A stretch of DNA of 64,000 nucleotides, taken from positions 1 to 64,000 of the forward strand of contig JAGYKP010000083.1 in NCBI GenBank assembly GCA_018401555.1, read 5' to 3'. The translations under genes and the position numbers were made by a program. The stretch comes from Halomonas sp. GTDB taxonomy: Bacteria > Pseudomonadota > Gammaproteobacteria > Pseudomonadales > Halomonadaceae. The notes beneath the pieces were generated by a model that did no database searches, was not told the DNA's origin, and was given only the letters and a program-made list of their open reading frames with translations. Positions 48,619 through 56,810 of the stretch are shown piece after piece. Within the stretch, counting starts at the first letter, position 1; the number at the start of each line of letters is the position of its first letter.

Positions 48619-49069
48619 TTAGGGGCTCGGGTAATCATCAGACTGGCACCGCGCCAGCTCTCGGCTCGACGGCCTGCCGGACAAACTCCGGCTCGGTTGT
48701 GGTGGGCATGATGCCGCCCCTGGGTCATCCAGCCGGTCGATAGCGGCCACCACCTCGGCCTCGACGCTCGCAATCAGCCGCACGGGCGCGGCAAGCGGCC
48801 GCCTGGGATTCTTGCTCATGGCGTCCCTCAGGCTCATCTCCGGTGTCGGGGTCTAGCGCCAGCTCCGGCAGTGTCAGGTCTAGCGGGGGCAGCGCCAGGT
48901 CTAGCTGGGGCGGGGTGTCCAAGTCGATGGCCGGCAGCGTCTCAAAGGTCCATGCTGCCCTTCCTGAGTCGGGAAGAATCATCGGCCCGCACCAACCGCC
49001 GGTGTGAGGCGTCACGGGCGACCTTTGACGGGCGGCCCTGGGGGGTTGCGGCGTCTCGTGGTGTCGCAC
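48619..49069 (-). CDS. unidentified Asp/Leu-rich repeat ORF, frameshifted
   Basis: The middle of this locus reads AIDLDTPPQLDLALPPLDLT followed by LPELALDPDTGDEPEG, an acidic run of repeated P-x-LDL units. After a frame change near 48830 it gives MSKNPRRPLAAPVRLIASVE and AEVVAAIDRLDDPG. The repetitive DNA (CTAGCGCCAGCTCCGGCAG-like units at 48,853-48,910) underlies it. It may be one or two small proteins downstream of the replication genes. No function can be assigned. Confidence 0.35.
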
Positions 49070-49072
49070 CTC

Positions 49073-49759
49073 TCAGCATCGCGTTAGCGGCCCGCCTGCC
49101 GGCATTGGCGCGGCGGTGGGCCTGGGGCTCGGCATCAGCGGCAAGCGCTGCCCGTCTCGACATAGCGCCGGGCCAGTTTTTCGGCCTCGGCTTCGGGTCG
49201 GGCGGCCAGGTGGTTGCGGCTGGAAGTGGCGCCGTTCATCCGGCACCAGCTCGCAATGGTTGGCGACATAGGCCAGCCAAGGACGGCTCAAGGGGGCTTG
49301 CGGCTGGCGCTGGGGCTTCGGTGGGCGATGGTGCGGGAGTAGGCGGGCCAAAAGCGCCTTGGCGGCCTCCACGGCAGCGGGATCGCCCAGCGCAGCCGGG
49401 GGGTCTGCCGGCGGGCGACGCCTCCGTCGGGGGCCACCTCAGCGAGTACGTCTATCACAGCCACCAAGCTCACGGCCCGTACCACCTGCCGACTCAGGGG
49501 CGCCAGCGTCTCGCGTGAGGCGTGCGCCAGCCCCGGCCACAGGTCGCGGCCCGTGTCAGCCAGGGGCGGCCAGCAGCGTCTCGACCTCATGCGCCGGCCC
49601 ACGGCCTCGCCCTGCCCCACCTGCTCTTGGTGGTGTCCAACGAGGGCCAGCGTGTCCCAACGGCTCAACCATGCCCGGGTTTGCGGCGTGGACACCTTCA
49701 GGACAGGTGGTGTCCGGTGGTGTCCCAGCAAAGGCGCGGTAAACGTCGTCCAGGCTCAT
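49073..49759 (-). CDS. unidentified ORF overlapping the DUF927 gene, frameshifted
   Basis: The start MSLDDVYRAFAGTPPDTT overlaps the DUF927 stop (ATGA), so it is probably translated with it. After frame breaks the most protein-like segments are VSTPQTRAWLSRWDTLALVG, HHQEQVGQGEAVGRRM, AVSLVAVIDVLAEVAPDGGV, EAAKALLARLLPHHRPPKPQ and RPWLAYVANHCELVPDE. This suggests a protein of roughly 200 residues or two short ones. No family is recognised. Confidence 0.4.
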
Positions 49760-51629
49760 GCCATGCCCTCCTCGGCCTCAGCCGGACGGATCCCGCATAG
49801 ACGCGGCGGCGGTTGCCATTTGATCGACAGCCGTATGGATCGCTTCTCGCTCCCTCGCTCAACCAGCCAGCCGGCCGCACTCCGGGGCTTCGGTTGCCGC
49901 GCGCTTCAGGTCGAAAGCCGCCCAGCGCCTCGGTCGGTCCCTCGCCGCTGAATAGGTAGGTGCGGCCCTCACGGCATCGTCACGCACCAGCCGGCGGTTG
50001 TGTAGACCGTGGGGGTGTGGGCCGGGTCGCTCTCGACGCTGCTGAATCGGGCATCGCCGTGTCGCTCGATGAAGCCGGACACGTTGGCCAATATCTGCTC
50101 ATGCTCGGACCTGACGCCGCCCTGCCCGGCGGCCCCATGCGTGGAACGCCTCGATAGCGGCGGCCATGGACTCGCCCACTCATGCCAGCCCCGTCAGCCC
50201 GTACTCGGTGGCCGGCTCGCCGGCCAGCCCGATCAGCGCCAGCACCTTGGCGGCCCGAAGCGCTTGCGGCGGGCGGGACGTGGCCAGCCGGGTAGCTGGG
50301 CGAACTTGTCCCACCTCGCCAGGCCAAGTCGCTCCTCGGCCGCCAGCCGCTCGATTGAACATGGCCCAAAGGTGGCCATGGTGGCGCGTCGCCTCGCTTT
50401 CAGGTGATCCGCAAGAAGGCGCGCCCATCAGCCAGGTGGTGCAGCATGCCGAGGCGCCGTGGGCTCGTTGGCGGGTATATCCAGCAACCGGACGGCCCGC
50501 CACGGCGTGGGGGACGCTTGCCGGCCTCGCGTAATGGGCGAGCCGGGTGCGCTCGCCGCTGCTCATACCGCGATGCGCCAGCGGTGGGGTCGGCGGGCGG
50601 TGCCGTTGCGGTTGGCGCGAGGCCTTGCCGGTGCCGTTGCCCAAGGCGTAGACGGTGGCGCCGATCTCTTTGCCATCGGCCTCGCCTATCGTCCAGCACC
50701 AGCGCCGTGTCGCTCAAGGCGGCGGCCACGCCCTCCAGCCCGTTGCCGGTGGCACGCCAGGTGCAGCTTGAAGTCGGGACCACCCCACACGCTCGCCGCC
50801 ACCTCCAGCCAAGTGGTTTGCCGCATGATGAATCGCCCACCAGATGAATACCGGCGGTTGGCCGGTGGCACAGGTGCAGCGGCGGCCCGGCCAAGGGCGG
50901 TGGACTCTGGCCAGCACGCCCAGCGGGTTGCCGCTGCATGAACCGGCCTATGGCCTCGCGCCAGCTCAAGGCTGCCGGCGGTGGCGTGCTCGTCTTGGCC
51001 GGCCACCTCGCTTTGGAAGGTGATTCGACGCGCCAGCTCGCCACCAGAGCGAAATGGTGCGCCGGGGCATGGCGAATACCAGCGCCTCCTCGACGCGGTG
51101 CCAGCCCCACACGGGTGGCGGCCACCACCACCTCATCGGGCCGGCATTGGGACGCCCAGCCGGTGCAGCGGCGGAAGCCGTCAGGGTTGATACGAACGCC
51201 CATATCCAGCAGCTCGCCGCGCATCTCCTCGCCGCTGCCCTTCCCGGCAGCCGCAGGAGGCATCGCCCATTGGCGCCACGGCCCGTAAGGCGATTTGAAG
51301 CGCAGCAGCGGCCCGTGGTTATCCGCCACGCTCGTCATGCGGTGGCGGCCGGGCACTCGATGGGGCTGCATATCCACACGTCGAAGGGGGCCGGGTCGCC
51401 GTCTCGCCCTGGGCTGGCGCTGCCCGTGGTAGTACAGCCCCGGCTGCCCGTATTGGCTGAGGGCCGGGTAGCGGGCGAAGGTGGGGCGCCTGGGCTCCTT
51501 CACCTTGGCCGGCTCGGCCTCGCTGGGGCCCACCTCGCGGGCGATGGGACACGTTGGGACAGGTGGTGTCCCTATGGTGTCCAGGCGGGAAGCCGCGTCA
51601 TTGCTGGGCTGGGACACGTTGGCCACCAT
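49756..51629 (-). CDS. DUF927-domain helicase of the element (several frameshifts)
   Basis: The N-terminal frame starts MVANVSQPSNDAASRLDTIG and includes ARYPALSQYGQPGLYYHG and PLLRFKSPYGPWRQWAMP, with later FSSVESDPAHTP and GWLVERGSEKRSIRLSI. A Walker A-like GDSSCGKTTWLEVAASVWGG and GLEGVAAALSDTALVLD match DUF927 proteins, superfamily 3-like helicase/ATPases found with primases in mobile elements. The chain crosses at least four frame breaks (near 51,300, 50,850, 50,680 and 50,250). The probable intact length is about 610-620 residues. It likely drives replication of the excised element with the upstream primase. Confidence 0.72.
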
Positions 51630-52683
51630 GGACACGTCCAACGGGGGTATGGGCGGGCTCAACGTCCGGACTGCCCGAACATGTCGCAGGTGTCGGGGTC
51701 GCGACCCGTTCACTCACCATGGCCACCTCCCGGCCGGCACGGGCGCACGTCGGCAAAGTCGGTACAGCTCTCTCGCAGCCGTCGCAGAATTGCGGCATCG
51801 GCAGCTCACCGCCAATGGCCGGGGCAGCGTGGCGGGCCGCAGCCGCGCCCGCTTGTTGGGTTTGCCCTGGGCGGCAGGTGCCGGTCGTCGTCGCCACACA
51901 CGGTTATGCCCACCTCAGCCGGCGAGGGCGTTGGCGAAGGCGCCGCGCCACGGGGCCGGGTTGTCGGCATTGCGGGCCACCACCACAGGCGCGCCCTTGG
52001 CCCCTCATGCAAGGCGGCGGCGGCACTCCAGCCTTCGGCCACCAGCACGCGCCCAGCGCCAGCCCGGAGCGGCCTATCAGGCTGGCCACGCCCTTAACGC
52101 CCGCCCTTCAGGGGGCGCTTGCTGCCGTCGGGAAGAGTGCGCTCAAGGGTTGACCAGCTCGCCCCTCGATGCCGCAGCGGCACCGGCAGCGCCTCGCCGC
52201 GCTGGCGTGGGTTGTGAGGGCTGGTGGCCCAGCTTGCCGGCCAGCCAGGGGTGGGCAGGGGTCGCCGGGGCGCGGCCTCGGCCCACCAGCGTCGGGCCTT
52301 GTCAGGCAGCCTTGGCCGCTTGCTGCTGGCGCTCTCGCTCTTGCCGCTCGCGGTCGCGCATGGCGTCCAGCCGGGCTGAGCGGCGGCCTCGGGGTCGCTG
52401 GCGCCGTGAAGCGTCACCACCTCGGACACGTCAGATGAAAGATGCCGTAGGTGGCGGCCAGCGGGAGTGGATGCGATACCAGCCGTTTTGCTTCGCCCGG
52501 TTTGTCAGGCGTAGCGAATCGCTCGAAACGGCCCTGACGCCCTGGGGTCAGCGTCACACCATGGGCGGCCAGGGCTTCAGCCAGTGCGGCCTCGATGCTG
52601 CCATGCTTGGGGGCGCTTTGGGTGGCGCTTCAGGTTGGGTCCGGCCCCTGACGGGGGCCGGGCCTTCTGATTTCGGTTGTCAT
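51598..52683 (-). CDS. Toprim-domain primase of the element (several frameshifts)
   Basis: The start MTTEIRRPGPRQGPDPT has AGGAGG in front. Recoverable segments are HGSIEAALAEALAAHGVTLT, PGRQGRFERFATPDKPGEAN, GWYRIHSRW, VVTLHGASDPEAAAQ, LERTLPDGSKRPLKGGR, a Toprim-like VLVAEGWSAAAALHEG, VVVARNADN, VITVCGDDDRHLPPRANP (all after frame correction), and PMPQFCDGCERA. These are typical of P4-alpha-like primases with a Toprim fold (the Glu in VAEGW and the DDD motif). The exact end is uncertain because it runs into the DUF927 start. Confidence 0.65.
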
Positions 52684-52841
52684 TCTTCGCCCTCCTCGCA
52701 TCCACCTTGTTCACTTCGTCCACCTTGGCCAGTGATCCAGCGCCACACGCTTGCCAGCAGTTGCGAAAACTCAAACATCGGTGGCGCCCTCCTCCGGCTT
52801 GCTCTTGCAGGAACTCGGATCCGCTCGCCCAAGGTGGCGCC

Positions 52842-53054
52842 CTAAGGTCCACAGCCGTGAGCAGCCCGTGGTAACGGGCCGGGGGCACTATCGTGGTCGC
52901 GCAGCACGTCCACCAGCGCCAGCAGCGCCGTATGGGCTTGGTCCAGGGTGCGGATATTGCCGACACGCTCAGCGCCGGCCAGGTTGGCGGCGGCCTCGAA
53001 ACTCAGCCGGCCCGGCATGGTGATCGCGCCCACCAGGGCATCATTCACACGCAC
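52842..53054 (-). CDS. unidentified small ORF of the element
   Basis: This is a 70-codon frame, MRVNDALVGAITMPGRLSFE with AAANLAGAERVGNIRTLDQA and HTALLALVDVLRDHD. It is protein-like, with a possible alpha-helical C-terminal half. It lies between the AlpA-like gene and the primase on the same strand. A further short frame, MTTIDLTLRRE (near 53,170), precedes it. No family is recognised. Confidence 0.4.
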   Translation of the reverse strand: MRVNDALVGAITMPGRLSFEAAANLAGAERVGNIRTLDQAHTALLALVDVLRDHDSAPGPLPRAAHGCGP

Positions 53055-53220
53055 GGAGCCTCATGGCCGACAGGGGTAAGGCGGCCTCGCCCTCGGCATC
53101 GCAATCGCTCGGCCACGGCACGCGGTAGCGGGCCGGGTCGCTGGCGCTCTCGCCGTAACGTCAGGTCGATGGTGGTCATGCCGACGCCCTCCCGAAGCCC
53201 ATTGGCCTTCAGGCCGCGCT

Positions 53221-53501
53221 TCACCGTCGCCGCCATCGCCAATCGGCCAGCCAATCCAGCACGTCCTTAAGCCGGTAACGCACCGCACGGCCACGCTTCA
53301 CGAAACGCGGCGCAGGGCGTGGCCTGGCAGGCCGCCGGTGGTGCGAGGCCCGCACGGGCGGTCGCCGGTTGGGCGGGTATCAGGTGGGGAAACCAGCGGC
53401 GGCCCCTCGGGCAGCTCAATTCAGCGCCGGGTCGAAGCCATCACGGTAACGGGCGGGGCGCTGGCAAGAATGTCGCTGGGTGCTTGTGTCTTGGCGGGCA
53501 T
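53221..53501 (-). CDS. AlpA-like helix-turn-helix protein (frameshifted)
   Basis: The start MPAKTQAPSDILASAP is followed, across frame breaks, by ELPEGPPLVSPPDT and the diagnostic C-terminus APRFVKRGRAVRYRLKDVLD-WLADW. The GPRFVK-G-xxVRYR motif is that of AlpA/excisionase winged-helix proteins, which activate excision or replication of satellites such as P4. The product is about 93 residues. It lies between the integrase and the replication genes, the classic place for such a regulator. Confidence 0.62.
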
Positions 53502-53844
53502 CCGAAGCGTTATCCAAGTTGCGGGTTGACGCTTCTTTCGAGGCTCTCGAATCAGGCAAACACAAGTATTTGGTCACGTTTCGTCGATAATTGACAAAAC
53601 GGGCTCTTCTCAGCCTTTCTCCCGGCCACCGCGTCGCGCACGCATCTTGTGGTGAGTAGTAGGCGCGAGCGCCACTGCACGCGGGCATGCCATGGCGCTT
53701 ACCTGCACTCCTCAAAAAGCGCTTCATCCACGGGATTTTTTGGGGTCACTTTGTGGGAAGTTTGTAGGCAGCCCATGCAGCGTCTTCCCGCGCCCGCTTT
53801 CGGCGGTCAACTTCACGTTTAGGGAGTAAGCGTCAGTCCAAAGC

Positions 53845-54250
53845 TCTCTCTATGAACTGGCATTCTTTCTCTGACCACGCTGTAACGGCCTCAGATAGTG
53901 CCGACATATGCCCAGCTTCCAGAGGGCCAGCAAATATCCCCAAAGTCAGCGACAGATTTCAGCGCCTCGAGAAAACCTCACTTGCTCGTTTGGCGACCAT
54001 CAGCTTCAGCTCCTAGCAGTGAGATTTGGGATAAGTACTTGGACCCAGCTTTGCAAGCCTGGCGATCTCGATTGAGCATATTAAGATATTATCCGTGGAC
54101 GCATAGTGGTAAGCGACGCGCGCAGCATCTTCACGGCTTGAAGGGTGCGGCTCTAGCTCTGACTTCAGTTTTCGCTGCTCATATAATCGGCAAGCCGGTC
54201 TAGCACGTCATCCAAATCGGCTTGGATCGCTATCAACGCTCATCATCCAT
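53845..54250 (-). CDS. unidentified ORF next to the integrase, frameshifted
   Basis: Minus-strand frames read IAIQADLDDVLDRLADYMSS, then KLKSELEPHPSSREDAARVA, YHYASTDNILICSIEIARLA, KLGPSTYPKSHC, and last MSALSEAVTAWSEKECQFIE-RALD with a stop at about 53,846. The composition is protein-like throughout, but at least three frame changes are needed. It is less GC-rich than the replication genes and begins about 30 nt past the integrase stop. No family is recognised. Confidence 0.35.
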
Positions 54251-54278
54251 AAATCTCGCCTCCTCAGGTAGCGCCAGC

Positions 54279-55631
54279 CTATTGAAACAAGCTCAAGTGA
54301 GTGTCGTCCTCAGTTGTGTCATTTTTGGAAGTTCCTTGTCCGGCCGATTGCCGAGCAAATACCTCAACAGCATCGCGTGAGTGATCCGGCCGAAGGTGGG
54401 CATAGTGCTGAATGGTAGTCTGGATATCAGAGTGCGCCATCAGTTTGGAGACGGTCAACAGGTCAATGCCGGCCATCACCAGTTGGCTGGCGAAGTTGTG
54501 TCGCAGGCTGTACAACAGCGAGGTCACTGGGTAGTCCGGCCAGCTTCCGGACGGTCGCCCACGGCTTCTGCATCGCGGTGGCGCTCATGCGCTTGCCATT
54601 GCGTGGCGACGGGAACACCAGCCCGGTGGTGGGCTTGCCTTGCTGTTGGTGCCACGCCTTCGGTACGTCCACGACCTCGGTGGACAGCGGGAAGGTCTGG
54701 GGCTCCTCGCGGTGGTGCGCCGTCTTTTCAATCGTCTTGCGGACGGTGCGGAAAGCCAGGTTAACGTGATCCCAGCGCAGCCCGAACAGGTCGCCCGGCC
54801 GGAAGCCGGTGTAGTACATGGTCAGAATCCAGGGCGTGACGTGATCCACGTAGGCCACGCCGTCCAAGTCCGGCAGGTATGCCTTGCCGTGAGCGCGGCT
54901 GCCACGTCGTTGCTCTCGCTTGGCCTCTTGGTACGCCTCCAGCCCGGCAAACAGCGCCAGCACCTCCTCGGCCTCTAGGTAGCGCCGCTGGGATGCTTGC
55001 TCGGCCATCTCCTCCTCGGTCATGGCCGGCCGTTGTAGCTTCACGCCCTTCAAGCAGGTGGGCCGGTATCACCTGCGCTCGGCAGCGTGGGCCAGCAGGC
55101 GCACAGGGCGGCATAGGACCGCTTCAGGGTGCCAAAGGCGCGGGGCTTTTCGGCGGCCCTCTTGGTCGGCCTGCCAACCTTCAACATCGGCCCGCGTCAG
55201 GCTGCCCATGGGCTTATCCAGCCAGTCGGCAAAGTCATTCTCGATGCGCCGCCGGTTGGCGGCGCCGTCTTTCTTGCGTTTCTGGAAGCCGGTGTAGGGG
55301 CCGGACAGGTAGGCGGCTAGCGTCTGCGCTGCTGGCGCTCCTCCTCGGCCTTGGCCTCCTCCAGCACCGCGCGGGGTCGCCACCCTGGGCGACAATGGCC
55401 AGCACCTTGGCGGCATCCTTGCGGCCCCTTGTCGGCGGTCATGTTGCCGACACCATAGCGGCCAAGAGGTCATCACGCGGCGCTTGCCGGACGGGTTGAT
55501 GAGTGGGACACTCGCAGCGATAGGCCGCGCTTGCCGGCCACGCACGTGGTAGCCGGCTTCTCCGCTGTCCCACTTACCTCCGTCCCACTTCGGTGCAGCT
55601 CCTTGGCGAGAGGTTCCATGGCTCGCGTCAT
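54279..55631 (-). CDS. tyrosine integrase of the element (frameshifted)
   Basis: The likely start MTRAMEPLAKELHRSGT leads, across breaks near 55,560, 55,480, 55,330, 55,125 and 54,550, through GKRGLSLRVSHSS, TLAAYLSGPYTGFQKRKKDG, RRRIENDFADWLDKPMGSLT (SAM-like core-binding domain) and MTEEEMAEQASQRRYLEAEE. The catalytic domain has the Arg in YYTGFRPGDLFGLRW, LRHNFASQLVMAG with Tyr-Ser where His is usual, LMAHSDIQTTIQHYAHL and the nucleophile Tyr in QHYAHL. The reconstruction gives about 440 residues. It lies about 215 bp inside attR and reads inward. Confidence 0.8.
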
Positions 55632-55675
55632 GCGAAGCCGTTCTGTCTTTGACCAGTCATGCCCTTGGCCTCGAT

Positions 55676-55710
55676 TTCTAGGTTCCAAATAAGGTTCCAA
55701 ATGGGTTCCA
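55676..55710 (+). repeat. right arm-type integrase site candidates
   Basis: TTCTAGGTTCCAAATAAGGTTC is followed immediately by CAAATGGGTTCCAAGG. This gives three GGTTCCAA units at about 10-bp spacing just upstream of the integrase start. The first 22 bp match the left-end site at 46061 with two differences. Confidence 0.6.
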
Positions 55711-55846
55711 AGGGCGGGATATAACCGAGGCTTCCCCACAACGAGGCTACAAACAGCGAAGACAGCGATATATATACAAGTAGTTGTTTTTAGTGTGATA
55801 AATAGCGATGTTGCGGCTTCGCCGTTTCTGCTGAAATATGGCGCAC

Positions 55847-55916
55847 ACGCACTCGTAATGCGTAGGTCGGAGGTTCGACTCCTCTTTGCGGCACCACAAA
55901 ACACTGAAAAAACGGC
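55847..55916 (+). repeat. attR, 70-bp direct repeat with tRNA-Thr 3' remnant
   Basis: This is a perfect copy of attL containing the anticodon-arm-to-CCA half of tRNA-Thr without its 5' half, so it is not a functional tRNA gene. It marks the distal end of the element. Confidence 0.95.
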
Positions 55917-55948
55917 CACCCGGCGAGAAGCCGCGGTGGCCGTTTTTT
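55907..55948 (+). terminator. original tRNA-Thr terminator
   Basis: AAAAAACGGCCACC / GGTGGCCGTTTTTT is a 14-bp perfect stem with a CGGCGAGAAGCCGC loop that itself pairs, followed by T residues. It was the native terminator of tRNA-Thr before integration separated it. Confidence 0.85.
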
Positions 55949-55987
55949 CGTTGCATGTTTCCCGATTCCATCTCTGCCATCGCTACG

Positions 55988-56152
55988 CTAGTTCACTCGG
56001 GCCGTGGCCGCTTGGGCACCCGGACTCAATGCCACCGCGAACAGCGCCAGGCTCACGGAAGCCAGGAAGATTCTCGTGCCGGGTGCCCCCTGGGCGGTGA
56101 CCGCCAGGAGCAGGGCAATCGTGCCAAGCGCTAGTGCAAAGATCGATTTCAT
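55988..56152 (-). CDS. small predicted membrane protein
   Basis: The product is 54 residues and starts MKSIFALALGTIALLLAVTA. Two hydrophobic segments are separated by PGTRIFLAS, and the second (LALFAVALSPGAQA) ends at a signal-peptidase-like AQA. It could be a two-helix inner-membrane peptide or a secreted remnant. An in-frame start nine codons upstream is also possible. No family is recognised. Confidence 0.4.
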   Translation of the reverse strand: MKSIFALALGTIALLLAVTAQGAPGTRIFLASVSLALFAVALSPGAQAATARVN

Positions 56153-56179
56153 GATGCTTCTTCGAGTCCGATACTTCAT

Positions 56180-56774
56180 GGCAACAACACCCTTCCATTG
56201 CCAGAGGATGTCACCCCTGACAGATCAGAAGTGGCGTGCATTTGTCGATCAACGATCGCGTTCATTGAGCCCGATCGTATCAGCCCATATAGCCAGCAAT
56301 CGAATTCATGCAGTGCAATTCAACTCTCGCACGCAAGCACCAGAACTCCAGGACTTCAGAATCCAATGAAGATGACAGATTCTTGTTGGCTGAGCGGCAT
56401 TTTAGCTTCATGTTTTTCATGGGTATTACTCTTTTTTGGGTTACAAGACCGCGCCCTAGGCGCAGGATGCAACGTCCTGTTCAGGCATCTCCCTTGCCAT
56501 GCTAGCCCCGAGAATGGACCTTGCGAGACGCAATCACAGTGCGCTGTCACACACAGCCTTTTCGCCCAATATCTGGCCGAACCACCTTGCGATGACGCGA
56601 TGAGTGCGCCTGGGTTCACGGGCACCGGGCAAGCCCACTGGATTGCCGGTTCCGATCGACCAACCGAGGGGTCACGCCGATCATTTTCTGCCGGTCCTTG
56701 CGCCGGCGATCCCGCAGCGTGGACGACACCGCCCAGGCATCGAGGCGGGAAGGGTTTGCAGGTAAGATGCCCGG
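56180..56774. other. intergenic interval, no gene recognised
   Basis: About 600 bp lie between the small membrane ORF and the CHASE-GGDEF-EAL gene. Only short frames without motifs are seen. The base composition is lower in GC than the flanks, suitable for promoters, but I cannot place one with confidence. Confidence 0.5.
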
Positions 56775-56810
56775 GTGACTTCCTCGACGGCCAGAGTGAC
56801 AACAACAAGC

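Larger units (their letters stand above)
45950..55916. mobile_element. integrative element in tRNA-Thr, about 9.9 kb
   Basis: Perfect 70-bp direct repeats flank the element (repeat-to-repeat distance 9,897 bp). Inside, mostly on the minus strand and read from attR, are a tyrosine integrase, an unknown ORF, an AlpA-like protein, a small ORF, a Toprim primase, a DUF927 helicase and several unidentified ORFs. No capsid, terminase, tail, relaxase or type IV secretion gene is recognisable. The int-alpA-primase/helicase core resembles phage satellites and small integrative mobilisable elements. Many genes are split by frame breaks, which may be sequencing errors, decay or both. Confidence 0.88.

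Noticed and set aside
49359..53270. Numerous plus-strand frames in the element (Arg/Pro/Ala-rich)
   Set aside because: The minus strand gives recognisable primase, DUF927 and AlpA-like motifs. The plus frames are their shadows.
55847..55916. A second tRNA-Thr gene
   Set aside because: Only the 3' half is present and the 5' acceptor and D arms are missing. It is the attR remnant.
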